Positions 28,260 through 37,360 of a stretch of DNA of 64,000 nucleotides are shown here, one piece after another; position 1 is the first letter of the stretch; each line of letters opens with the position of its first letter. Origin of the DNA: a virus. The stretch lies in the IMG/VR virus record IMGVR_UViG_3300018954_000017, positions 40,256-104,255 of that record; one strand, 5' to 3'. The notes under the pieces are model-generated. The model saw only the letters and a list, made by a program, of their open reading frames with translations, did no database searches and was not told where the DNA came from. The position numbers were made by a program, and so were the translations under genes.

Positions 28260-31010
28260 TTGGCAAATGTGATTGAGGGACATCAATACGACCCATATTC
28301 GATAGAAGGCTCCGGCATCGTCGGCGGACTGCTGGGCGGCGGCGGCTGCTTTGTCGCTGGTACACTAGTCTGGACTCCGAGTGGACTCAAACCGATTGAA
28401 ACCCTTCAGGTTGGCGACCTCATCGTTGCCTTTAAGCCTGATGGGTCACTTGTCACGTCTGTAGTTGAAGCAACTCATGTCCACGAGCAATACTGCGTCA
28501 ATCACTACACTCTCTGGAATGCTGAGTTTACAGCCACCCCAAATCATCACGTACTGACCGCCAACAACGCCTACAAAGCACTCCAAGACTTCGAGATAAC
28601 CGAATGCCTTGTTGATGCTTTAGGCGAGCTACAGCCGCTTCTGGCGGTTAAAGCTGAACCTGAGTTGACAACGGTTTACAACCTTACTGTTCAACCCTGG
28701 CACAACTACCTTGTGACACCAAAAGGCATCCGCTGTTCAAACGGTGGCGGCGGTAAGTCAGGTGGAGGGAAGGCAGAGAATGATGCCTACAAAAGTAATG
28801 CAACGGCATACATTGTAGAGCTATTGAGTGCTGGAGTTGTCGAAGGAATTGTTGGTGGGCTTCAGGGAATCTATTTTGACCGCACTCCTGTTCAGAATAC
28901 GGATGGATCGCTTAACTTTAAAAACTTTCAATATGATTTTCGTCCTGGCACTCAGAATCAAACGTTTATGCCGGGATATTCTGATGAAATTTCATCAGAG
29001 AAAACGGTAGATCAAGAAGTCAAACAACAATTACCAATTTCCAGAACCGTTGTTAGCTCAGAGATTGATGGCATTCGTGTTCGATTGGCGCTATCGCAAC
29101 AAAAGCAGGAGGACAATGGTGACGTTGTAGGAATGACTTTACAGTATAAGATTTTTGTCAAACAAGGAGGTGGTGCTTTTGAGTTACGGGTGAATGAAAC
29201 TAAATCTGGTAGGTTTTCTTCACTTACTGAATTTGAATATTATCTTCCTGTCAACAATTTCAACAATACAGTTGATCAGTTCACTGTCAGAGTTGAAAAG
29301 GTAACCGCAGATATCGCTGAGGGAGACACTAAGCAGCAACAGACGCTCAAGTGGCAGTCGTATACAGAGGTAATCGAAACAAAACTTAACTATGCGAATT
29401 CGGCTGTTATCGGTGAGCAATTTAATCCAAAAGACTTTTCTTCAATACCTAACCGTCAATATAAGTTAGCTGGCGTCCTTATTCAGATTCCAACTAATGC
29501 AACGGTTAACCCAACAGATCGTGGATTAGACTTTATATCGGATATCTGGGACGGTACGTTCTACACGCCAGCATTAGCTTGTGCCGATCCAGCTTGGATT
29601 GCCTACTACCTAATGACTGATCCCATCAACGGATTGGGGCGTTACATTGATGCTCCCTCGATTGACAAGTGGAGTCTCTATCGGTGCAGTCTTTATAACA
29701 ACCAGATGGTTGGTAATGGACTGGGTGGCACAGAGCGCAGATTCCTTTGTCATACGGTGTTGCAACAGCGAGAGGATGCTTGGAAGGTGTTAGAAGCGGT
29801 CTTCAGCGCTTTCAATTGCAGCCATTATTGGGCAGATGGAACAGTCTATTTTGTTCAAGACCGTCCGTTACTGCCGGGAGAAGAATATAGTTGGCAATTC
29901 ACTCAAGCCGATGTTCAGGGTGGTCAATTCGTCTATAGCTATTCAGCACTACGAACGAGATCTTCAGTTGCAATGGTTACCTGGAACGACCCTAGCGACT
30001 ATTACAATCAAACGATTGAACCTGTAGAAGATGCTAATGCTTTAGCGAAATATGGCTATAAAGAGATAGAGTTTGCCGCATTCGGTTGCATTTCTCGTGG
30101 ACAAGCCATCCGAAAGGGTCGCTATGTACTTTTTAGCAATAATCAAGAAACCCAAACGGTTAGCTTTAGTCCAAGATCTTTTGCAGCTTATGTCAGACCT
30201 GGTGAAATCATCCAAATAGCAGATGCCAAACGAGCCGCTATCAGGTACGGGGGGTTGGTTAAACAGGCAGACTTTAGCAGTATCCTCATAGACTCACCTG
30301 TTGCAATCCTCAGTGATGGATACCGTTTGACCTGTATGATGCCGGATGGAACGTTAAATACTCGTAACATTGTCAATATTTTGGGCACACACACTACCCT
30401 CTTTGTTGATGTAGAGTTTAACGACATTCCTTTACCAGAATCTAACTGGGTTGTTTCTGCTCCAAATGTCCAACCGCAGCTCTTTCGTATCATCAGTAAT
30501 GCAATTGATACTACTGATCCTACAAAACATGTGATAACAGCATCATTGTATATTGCAGACAAATATGACTACATAGAAAATGGATGGGATATTCAGGAAC
30601 AGCCCATACGTCAAACCATTCCAACAGTAGTATCGGCTCCATTGGGTATGAAGTTGACATCTACTACAGTTAACGGCGCACCCACCCTATTTGTTATATG
30701 GCGAAGACCCTTGACCGAAATTGGAGAGATTGATCCGTTTGTAGACTCCTATCAAGTTGAATTATCCCGCGACTTTATTACTTGGGAACAATCCAGAATT
30801 GTGACTAATAATAATACCACTTATCAGAACGTGACACCTGGAGTCTATTACGGACGAGTGCAATCAATAGATATCAGTGGTAGAACATCTGAATTTATTT
30901 ACTCAACAGCATTCACGGTTCAAGTGAATCAAATACCACCAATGCCCATTACAACCGAAACTCAAGACTTTACCAATCCAGGCAATAGTTCAAACGTGTT
31001 CTTTTTCTAA
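28260..31010 (+). CDS. tail tip attachment protein J-like with Hint domain
   Basis: 916 aa from TTG 28260; a GTG three codons later is possible. Residues 30-161 are a Hint (intein-like) domain placed exactly within the glycine-rich N terminus typical of J proteins. After it, SGGGKAENDAYKSNATAYIVELLSAGVVEGIVGGLQG matches the start of lambda gpJ-type proteins, and the rest has J-type barrels (WDGTFYTPALACADPAWIAYYLMTDPINGLGR) and a fibronectin-like domain near 790-890. It forms the tail tip that contacts the host receptor. Last gene but one of the tail module. Confidence 0.85.
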   Translation: MANVIEGHQYDPYSIEGSGIVGGLLGGGGCFVAGTLVWTPSGLKPIETLQVGDLIVAFKPDGSLVTSVVEATHVHEQYCVNHYTLWNAEFTATPNHHVLTANNAYKALQDFEITECLVDALGELQPLLAVKAEPELTTVYNLTVQPWHNYLVTPKGIRCSNGGGGKSGGGKAENDAYKSNATAYIVELLSAGVVEGIVGGLQGIYFDRTPVQNTDGSLNFKNFQYDFRPGTQNQTFMPGYSDEISSEKTVDQEVKQQLPISRTVVSSEIDGIRVRLALSQQKQEDNGDVVGMTLQYKIFVKQGGGAFELRVNETKSGRFSSLTEFEYYLPVNNFNNTVDQFTVRVEKVTADIAEGDTKQQQTLKWQSYTEVIETKLNYANSAVIGEQFNPKDFSSIPNRQYKLAGVLIQIPTNATVNPTDRGLDFISDIWDGTFYTPALACADPAWIAYYLMTDPINGLGRYIDAPSIDKWSLYRCSLYNNQMVGNGLGGTERRFLCHTVLQQREDAWKVLEAVFSAFNCSHYWADGTVYFVQDRPLLPGEEYSWQFTQADVQGGQFVYSYSALRTRSSVAMVTWNDPSDYYNQTIEPVEDANALAKYGYKEIEFAAFGCISRGQAIRKGRYVLFSNNQETQTVSFSPRSFAAYVRPGEIIQIADAKRAAIRYGGLVKQADFSSILIDSPVAILSDGYRLTCMMPDGTLNTRNIVNILGTHTTLFVDVEFNDIPLPESNWVVSAPNVQPQLFRIISNAIDTTDPTKHVITASLYIADKYDYIENGWDIQEQPIRQTIPTVVSAPLGMKLTSTTVNGAPTLFVIWRRPLTEIGEIDPFVDSYQVELSRDFITWEQSRIVTNNNTTYQNVTPGVYYGRVQSIDISGRTSEFIYSTAFTVQVNQIPPMPITTETQDFTNPGNSSNVFFF
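28347..28742 (+). other. Hint/bacterial intein-like domain
   Basis: 132 residues starting CFVAGTLV with PIETLQVGDLI (block A), TATPNHHVL (block B TxxH) and VYNLTVQPWHNYLV (block F), ending CSN. The residue after the terminal Asn is Gly, not Ser/Thr/Cys, so normal splicing chemistry lacks the +1 nucleophile; cleavage or cross-linking is more likely, as known for bacterial intein-like domains. Confidence 0.8.
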
Positions 31011-31021
31011 AAGGTAAAAAT

Positions 31022-31867
31022 ATGACTTACACAAATTATGTTGACGGCGACGGCATCAAAAGAAATCGCAAGGTTCGTAACACAGGAACAACCACAGATC
31101 CTTATGAGAGTTATGTAGTTGATGCAGATCTTGCTAATGCAATGGGTACATCAGCTTCAGCACCTGCAACGACTACTACTGGAACTTGGTCACTCATTAG
31201 TTTGATCAAAGGACTTTGGACAGCATTCGGATTAACCTCACAGGCTTCAGATACCACTGGCACACTAATGCAACGCATCAGAGGTATTGGCGATCGTATG
31301 GGGAGCTTTGGTGATCCGGCGAGCGCTACAGGTTCAATTATGGCTCAGTTGCGGACGATTGCGGAAAGCTATATTCTTCCTCGTGCTTCCAACGCTCAAT
31401 ACTATGCCAGTTTTGTTGGGGGTAATAAGTCTTACAATGGTACTCCGGGTGCTGTTGATGTCGCAGGAACAGGTGGTAACGTTTGTGTTTTTGTCAACCC
31501 TGTTGGCTCAGGAGTTGACTTATATATTCAACGTCTTGTTCTTTCCTCCGACAATGCAGGTCGTTACGAACGCTATCGACAGGCGACTTTAGGAACTCCA
31601 GGTACTCCAGTAGTTAATGTAAACAGAGGCGGCAATGGTTCCATAGGAGTTGGAAAAGTTTATCCTCCAGCACAAATTACTGCTACTGGAGGAAACATAA
31701 GCATGGTTACTTATGTGCCTGCTTCGGCTACAAGTGCTGACGCTGTAGATGGCACCCTGATTCTACGTCCAGGACAAAACTTGTATTGGCGATATCTTCC
31801 CAACGGCAACGTGACTTCTAAATGTGCTGTTGAAGTTGTCTGGTGGGAATTGCCAGCGCAGGCTTAG
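31022..31867 (+). CDS. tail fibre/tip-associated structural protein
   Basis: 281 aa. Helical N-terminal half with a repeated LMQRIRGIGDRMG / IMAQLRTIAE pattern, and a beta-rich C-terminal half (YIQRLVLSSDN, GTLILRPGQNLYWRYLPNG) resembling virion surface proteins. It follows the J-like gene by 11 bp and is the last gene of the tail operon. Its stop overlaps the end of the convergent dnaE gene. A receptor-binding or fibre role is inferred. Confidence 0.55.
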   Translation: MTYTNYVDGDGIKRNRKVRNTGTTTDPYESYVVDADLANAMGTSASAPATTTTGTWSLISLIKGLWTAFGLTSQASDTTGTLMQRIRGIGDRMGSFGDPASATGSIMAQLRTIAESYILPRASNAQYYASFVGGNKSYNGTPGAVDVAGTGGNVCVFVNPVGSGVDLYIQRLVLSSDNAGRYERYRQATLGTPGTPVVNVNRGGNGSIGVGKVYPPAQITATGGNISMVTYVPASATSADAVDGTLILRPGQNLYWRYLPNGNVTSKCAVEVVWWELPAQA

Positions 31868-34800
31868 GTGATCACATCATAAAGCATGAATTGTAGCTCG
31901 TCGTCCTCTTTCGGCTCAACCCTAAATCTCCCAACAAACGCCAACTTATTCTCAATTGCCTCTATAACTTGTGGCTTTGCTAATGCTTTGTAGTAAGCAA
32001 CAGCTTCCACAGTCGTGCCACTGTGGTCTTCAAGCACCAATTCGTACCGAGGGTTCCCAGAAGATTTGGCAATCTTGTAAACTTTGTCGATGATGGCACA
32101 AGCTACATCGACAAAGTCTGGCGGTTCAACTCCATCTTCGTTGACAATTGGAAAGCTATCACGCTGAGATAATTCTTCGACGGGGTTGGATGTTATAAAG
32201 AATCCTGTGAATTCCAATTCTTTCCGTAATCTCTCGTCCATTGTAAAATCATCTTCAATTTCAACCAGATAGAAGTTTTTGCGGTTGTATATCTCAGACA
32301 GCTCCTTTTCTTTCCGAACAATGAATTCAACATCTGCCGTCTTCGTTTTATTTAATGGCTCATTTTCGTAGACAAATGTTTCTAAAGCTTGGCGACTGCG
32401 CTCTAGTCCTAACTTGGTGTATCTCTTTTCAATGGATTCGGTTGTTCTCGCCGCTGCATCATCCATTGCTTCATACTTCTTCTTCCAATCCTGCAACAAT
32501 TTAATTGACTCAATCAACTGCTTGCGATTGTCACAGATGCAATCTAAAGCGCCAGAGTAGGCAAGAGCCGACAGAGCTTTTACGTTGATGCGGGTGCGAA
32601 GAAATATGTCAACTAATGATGTAAATTCACCTTCTTGACGAGCATTGAGGATAGCCTGGATTGCTGTATCCCCTAAATCTTTGATCAGTCGCAAGCCAAA
32701 GAAGACTTTGTTTTCAGAGGATGGTGTAAAGTTCTCACCTGATATATTGATGTCTGGTGGCAATACCTCAACACCTGATTTTTTGGCAAGTTTGATAAAC
32801 TGACGTGCCTTCTTGACATCAGTACAACTCAGGAATGCGGCAATATATTCGGCAGGATAATTGGCTTTCAGGTAAGCACACTGGTAAGCAAGATACGAAT
32901 ATCCAACGGAGTGGCTATTTGAGCAACACAGACCAGATGCCAATAGAAAATTGTGTTCCGGATGGTCTACTTCAAGATCGTAACCTTGACGGAATCCCAA
33001 GAAAGAGATTCGTACAGGCTTCCGTAACACCTTACTCCTGTCCAGCCCAAATCCTGAATTACCTTCAGTAATTGTACCAGAGTAAACCCAGCTTTTCCTA
33101 TCTCCCCAGTATGGGAATTGAAGTTCTCCATCGATAAACGAATTAGTCGCCAAGAGCGTTTTATAATTTCCGCATCCAACATTCTGTCTCTCTGTTGTGT
33201 TCTTTCTAACAACTCTGTCCCGTGGATAGGCAAAAAGTGCCAAACTCCATCCACTTCGATGATTGTCTTGCTGTCCCTGTGGATTAGGTCTATCTGTTTC
33301 TTCCTGCCAGAACAGTCTATCCGCGTATTCCGAATAAACCCCATATGTTCCAATCTTGCAATCAACCACACTTCCATTCGAGAAGCATTCTTGGGTGACG
33401 ACTGAGCTTTGATTGTAATTTCCTGAAATTTCTCTGGATTTTCTTCTCTCCATTTTTTCAAAGGGACAGCACGAGCCTGCTGAATTTCCGGACGCGCAGA
33501 TGTTTTCTTCGCTGTTTCCGAATACTTTTGTCTCATTGCTGGTGTGTGGACTAAAGTTTTGCAATTGTTCACTCTCGTCTTTCTGTGTAACTCCTGACAC
33601 TGGGGGCAAGACCGATAATGCAAAGATTTCTCTTTCTGTGTTGGAACTGTGACCCCACACAATGTGGTTCTGGGTTTCGCTCCTGTTTTGCTGGTAGAGA
33701 TGCAATGAATGCATTCTTTGTGGTGAGCAGTCAGTTTCTTTTTGGAGCTTACTGCTACCCCACACCGAGTAACCCATCTTGAGTATTTTCCAGAGCGGAA
33801 GTTGTCCATCTTTAGTTAGCCATTTGTGATCTAAAGTGCAACATTCGACACTGTTGTCGTCAAATGTAACTTGCCACAAGGGAACCATCCCATGATCATG
33901 TAGAGCTACAACAGTTGACTCGGACAAAGAGCCGTCCGGATTCATTGACAGGACACGATCTCCAGGTAGGCAGTCCTTGATAGGCTTGTTACCACCCATT
34001 ATATAGATTTCTGTGTCTTCGTGTACTGTTTTGTTGAAACCGTACTCCCCGAAAGTTTGAACTTTATCAAAAAATTGGTTTAACTTGACCTCATCAAACC
34101 CCCTCGACGTGCCCCCTTCAAGAAAATCTTTTCTCTCTTTAGGCATCTTATCGACTTTCTTTTTGCCCACAACAGAACGCAATTGATCCGCTCTAGTGTC
34201 GTCAAAGCCAGCTAGAACCTGCGAAGACTTCATTACCGACTCTTGATACACCAGCACACCATACGTGTCCTCTAGAGCCTCCTGAAGCTCTGGGAAGTCA
34301 TATTCAACGGGTTCCTTGCCGTGTTTACGTGCAATATATCTTGGAATCATTCCTGAGTCTAACGCGCCAGGTCGATAGAGTGCATTGACGACAGACAGAT
34401 CTTCAACTGTGCTGGGCTGAAGTTGCTTCAGAATCCCTTGCATTCCTTTGCTGCCAAACTGGAAAATGTCCTCAGTTAGACCACGAGAAAAAATTGTATA
34501 AGTTGCTGAATCATCCATCGGCAAATCATCAACATCTACTGTTTCCCCTCTGTTTTGTTTGATATTAGCGACAGCTTCGTCAATAATTGCAAGATTGATT
34601 AATCCCAAAAAATCCATTTTGAGAAAGCCGAACTTAGGCACCATGTTCATATCATACTGAGTCACAACAGTGCCGTCATCCATCACCATCAATGGAATTA
34701 ATTTCTCAATATCACTCCCAGCAATAACAACACCAGCTGCATGTACGCCAACGCTAGCTAAAGCTCCTGAAACTTGAATTGCTATGTCTATCCAGCGCTT

Positions 34801-37245
34801 GAATTCAGTATCCTTTAGATATCTTTCGCGAAACTCTGGTACTGGAGTGTCTTCAGCAATCATCTTAGTCAGCTTAGTTGGGTTGCCTCGACTAACCGGG
34901 ATCATTTTGGCTACCTGGTTAGCATCCGGAATCGAAATGCCTAGCACTTTAGCAACCTTCTTAATTGCAGCCCTAGATTGCAATGTGCCATAGGTACAAA
35001 TTTGAGCAACCCTTTTACTCCCATACTTCTCTGTGACATACCGAATCATCTCAGCTCGACCACCCGGATGAAAATCTGTATCAATATCGGGCATCTCGCG
35101 ACGACCTTTATTCAAGAATCTTGCAAACGAAAGTCCATAATGAATCGGATCAACTCCAGTAATTCTAGTAGCATATGCCGCTAATGACCCAGCAGCAGAA
35201 CCTCTGCCGACTCCAACACGAATGCCTTGCTCATTGGCGTGACGAATATAGTCTGCAACTACGAGGAAGTAGCTAGCGAAACCCATTGAATTGATAACTT
35301 CAAGTTCCTCAGCCAGACGGTCTTTGTAATTCTGTGGTGGCTCTTCACCTTTGAAGCGATCGCGTAAACCTTCTTCGCAAATGTGAGTGAACCAAGACTC
35401 GTAGGTATGTCCTGATGGAACCTCAAACTCTGGTGTTGTTGGGTCACGGAATAGTTCGTACTCGCTGACCGATTCTGCCAATTTCACCGTATTGCCAAGA
35501 GCTGCATCTACAAGCTCATGTGGTAAGTAGTAAAATCTTTCTGCCAACTCACCTGATTTACCGAACGTCAGATCTCGGTCATATCTAAATGAATCTGTCT
35601 CAAGTTGGCTGAGTGTTTTACCGTACTTGATACAATACAGGATTGAATGCACTTCGTAATGGCAATCTTTCAGGTAATGAGAGTCTGCCGTAATGATAAA
35701 CTGACAACCCAACTCCTGTCCCAGACGGACTAGAGCAAAATTTAACTTTTGGTAAATTTCAAGTCCGTCATGATCTTGTAACTCAATGTAGAAATTTTCC
35801 CCAAACGTCTCCTGATACCACTTTAGAATCTCTCTAGCTCTCTCTGGCTCATCATTGACTATCAGTTGTGGCACTAGCGAGCCAATGCAGCCTGAAGTCA
35901 CAATCAAGCCATCTTTGAACTCCTCTAGTTTTTCAAGGGTGATTAGTGGGTATGGTTTACGTCCCCCACCCTGTTTCTTGTTGTGAATTTCACTCCAAGT
36001 GGTCAGCTTGGAAAGGTTGCTGTAACCTTGCAGACTCTTTGCCATTACTATCTGGTGGAAGCGCCCATTGTGCTTGTAATCACCTTGTAATTGATTATTA
36101 GCTTGCTTGGTCTGCAATAGACTGCTCAAGGGGTGTTCTAAGTATGTTTCGTTTCCAGCAATGAACTTAACTCCAAACTTTTTGCAAGCCTCATAGAGGT
36201 CTGCTACCCCCATCATTGTCCCATGATCGGTGACTGCCACTGCTGGCTGACCAGCTTCTAAAGCAGCTTTAACAATCTCTTCTGGGGATGGCAGACCGTC
36301 GCTATAGTTTGAGTGTAGATGCAGATTGACGAATGAATCACTGAGTTTAACGTCCAGAACCTCGGTTGTCTTGTTCGCTTCGCATAATACGGACTCCTTG
36401 TTATGTTGTTCTTTATCAATCTTAACAACTGTAGAATTAGTTGCGTCAGGCTTCATCAACACTTCATAAAACTCTTTGGGTAATCGAAGGTTTGCAGGAA
36501 TTTTTCTATAGCGCAATAGTCCGGCTATTTGGTCAACCGAATAACCCGCTAGTCCACAGCCAATCTTGGTCATCAAAAACTCTTTATCTGGATGAGCCTT
36601 GATATATCCAAACAGTTCCGACAGTTGCTCATCAATGTAAGCCAATGAGACTGGCTGATTAATTGTTAGATCTTTGGTCACGATTGCGTAAGTTTGACCT
36701 TGCAGACCCCTAGCTTGACCGTAGATCGCTCTAAATGCCATAGCTGCTTTAGCCGCACCTTTACCATGACGACCTTCTGTGTTGGAACCGAAGATAAAGA
36801 TTTGGTTTGGTTGGAGGGTGGTAATCTCGTCAGGAGTATACCGAGTCAATTGGTACTCTACCTCTCTCTCTACTCGATATTCTTTTCCCTCAAACTTGAA
36901 GCCCTTAACCAGAAACTGCTCAATCATCCACTCATACGATCTTTCGTAATCCTCGTCACTAACAAGGAATACTACTGGACGATCGTAACGACACTCAGTA
37001 ATGTCTCGCACAAGCTTCACGATGGCAGGTCTGCGCTCCAAGAAATGAGGCTTACAATCTTTCTTGAACTGCTCCCAGTCGCCAGTGCTGACATAAACTG
37101 CTGAAGCTTCCTGTGGCGGGTATAGCTGCGAATACTGTTGAACTCGAAGTCCACCGAATTCCGGGCGGACTGAGAAGAATTGACCTACGGTGCCCCAATT
37201 GTCTGTGTCGGAATATCGAACGATCTTTAACATTGGTGACTCCAT
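31864..37245 (-). CDS. dnaE: DNA polymerase III alpha with macro-like N domain and intein
   Basis: 1793 aa including a 371-aa intein. Residues about 148-262 carry FIFGSNTEGRHGKG...GLQGQTYAIVTKDL...FLMTKIGCGLAGY, a stand-alone phage protein type (A1S_2505-like) here fused to the polymerase. The PHP domain begins near 303 (LHLHSNYSDG). The catalytic PDIDTDF is at 719-725. The intein (1073-1443) interrupts GFNK/SHSVGYSYLAYQ. OB-like C terminus (YELVLEDHSGTTVEAVAYY). It would replicate phage DNA with the phage DnaB. A good GGAGAG site precedes the ATG. Confidence 0.9.
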   Translation of the reverse strand: MESPMLKIVRYSDTDNWGTVGQFFSVRPEFGGLRVQQYSQLYPPQEASAVYVSTGDWEQFKKDCKPHFLERRPAIVKLVRDITECRYDRPVVFLVSDEDYERSYEWMIEQFLVKGFKFEGKEYRVEREVEYQLTRYTPDEITTLQPNQIFIFGSNTEGRHGKGAAKAAMAFRAIYGQARGLQGQTYAIVTKDLTINQPVSLAYIDEQLSELFGYIKAHPDKEFLMTKIGCGLAGYSVDQIAGLLRYRKIPANLRLPKEFYEVLMKPDATNSTVVKIDKEQHNKESVLCEANKTTEVLDVKLSDSFVNLHLHSNYSDGLPSPEEIVKAALEAGQPAVAVTDHGTMMGVADLYEACKKFGVKFIAGNETYLEHPLSSLLQTKQANNQLQGDYKHNGRFHQIVMAKSLQGYSNLSKLTTWSEIHNKKQGGGRKPYPLITLEKLEEFKDGLIVTSGCIGSLVPQLIVNDEPERAREILKWYQETFGENFYIELQDHDGLEIYQKLNFALVRLGQELGCQFIITADSHYLKDCHYEVHSILYCIKYGKTLSQLETDSFRYDRDLTFGKSGELAERFYYLPHELVDAALGNTVKLAESVSEYELFRDPTTPEFEVPSGHTYESWFTHICEEGLRDRFKGEEPPQNYKDRLAEELEVINSMGFASYFLVVADYIRHANEQGIRVGVGRGSAAGSLAAYATRITGVDPIHYGLSFARFLNKGRREMPDIDTDFHPGGRAEMIRYVTEKYGSKRVAQICTYGTLQSRAAIKKVAKVLGISIPDANQVAKMIPVSRGNPTKLTKMIAEDTPVPEFRERYLKDTEFKRWIDIAIQVSGALASVGVHAAGVVIAGSDIEKLIPLMVMDDGTVVTQYDMNMVPKFGFLKMDFLGLINLAIIDEAVANIKQNRGETVDVDDLPMDDSATYTIFSRGLTEDIFQFGSKGMQGILKQLQPSTVEDLSVVNALYRPGALDSGMIPRYIARKHGKEPVEYDFPELQEALEDTYGVLVYQESVMKSSQVLAGFDDTRADQLRSVVGKKKVDKMPKERKDFLEGGTSRGFDEVKLNQFFDKVQTFGEYGFNKTVHEDTEIYIMGGNKPIKDCLPGDRVLSMNPDGSLSESTVVALHDHGMVPLWQVTFDDNSVECCTLDHKWLTKDGQLPLWKILKMGYSVWGSSKLQKETDCSPQRMHSLHLYQQNRSETQNHIVWGHSSNTEREIFALSVLPPVSGVTQKDESEQLQNFSPHTSNETKVFGNSEENICASGNSAGSCCPFEKMERRKSREISGNYNQSSVVTQECFSNGSVVDCKIGTYGVYSEYADRLFWQEETDRPNPQGQQDNHRSGWSLALFAYPRDRVVRKNTTERQNVGCGNYKTLLATNSFIDGELQFPYWGDRKSWVYSGTITEGNSGFGLDRSKVLRKPVRISFLGFRQGYDLEVDHPEHNFLLASGLCCSNSHSVGYSYLAYQCAYLKANYPAEYIAAFLSCTDVKKARQFIKLAKKSGVEVLPPDINISGENFTPSSENKVFFGLRLIKDLGDTAIQAILNARQEGEFTSLVDIFLRTRINVKALSALAYSGALDCICDNRKQLIESIKLLQDWKKKYEAMDDAAARTTESIEKRYTKLGLERSRQALETFVYENEPLNKTKTADVEFIVRKEKELSEIYNRKNFYLVEIEDDFTMDERLRKELEFTGFFITSNPVEELSQRDSFPIVNEDGVEPPDFVDVACAIIDKVYKIAKSSGNPRYELVLEDHSGTTVEAVAYYKALAKPQVIEAIENKLAFVGRFRVEPKEDDELQFMLYDVIT
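32917..34029 (-). mobile_element. DnaE intein with Thr at position 1
   Basis: 371 aa (DnaE residues 1073-1443) between GFNK and SHSVGYS. It starts TVHEDTEIYIMGG, where inteins have C/S-x-x-x-D-T. Block B is CCTLDHKW (TxxH present), block F GYDLEVDHPEHNFLL, end CCSN with +1 Ser. Thr replaces the usual first Cys/Ser, and Ser replaces the penultimate His. The middle part in this frame is polar and low complexity because it overlaps an endonuclease gene in another frame. Whether it splices is open. Confidence 0.8.
32967..33809 (-). CDS. EDxHD/Vsr-like homing endonuclease, out of frame inside the DnaE intein
   Basis: 280 aa in the +1 frame relative to dnaE, fully inside the intein. N-terminal Cys/His zinc-finger-like units (C33, C51, CPQC 68-71), then a linker with the RPEIQQ/WREENPEKF pattern common in phage homing nucleases. 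The nuclease core is MEVWLIARLEHMGF (E146), KQIDLIHRD (D174), IEVDGVWH (D187, H191), RDRMLDAEI (D208/D212). This matches the Vsr-like EDxHD fold. The ATG lies at the block B side of the intein, and its stop falls inside block F. It would cut intein-free dnaE alleles to drive homing. Confidence 0.8.
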   Translation of the reverse strand: MDNFRSGKYSRWVTRCGVAVSSKKKLTAHHKECIHCISTSKTGAKPRTTLCGVTVPTQKEKSLHYRSCPQCQELHRKTRVNNCKTLVHTPAMRQKYSETAKKTSARPEIQQARAVPLKKWREENPEKFQEITIKAQSSPKNASRMEVWLIARLEHMGFIRNTRIDCSGRKKQIDLIHRDSKTIIEVDGVWHFLPIHGTELLERTQQRDRMLDAEIIKRSWRLIRLSMENFNSHTGEIGKAGFTLVQLLKVIQDLGWTGVRCYGSLYESLSWDSVKVTILK

Positions 37246-37360
37246 CTACTCTCTCCATCCATTATACGATAGGTGACTTCGGCAGGCAATAGTCAGCAAA
37301 ATAGCGCAACAGACTAGCTATCGCGCTATAATTAAAGTGTAGTGTGACATATATACTAAC

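Noticed and set aside
32917-34029. Class 3 intein
   Set aside because: A Trp after the block B His fits, but the Cys required in block F is replaced by Asp, so the class cannot be assigned.
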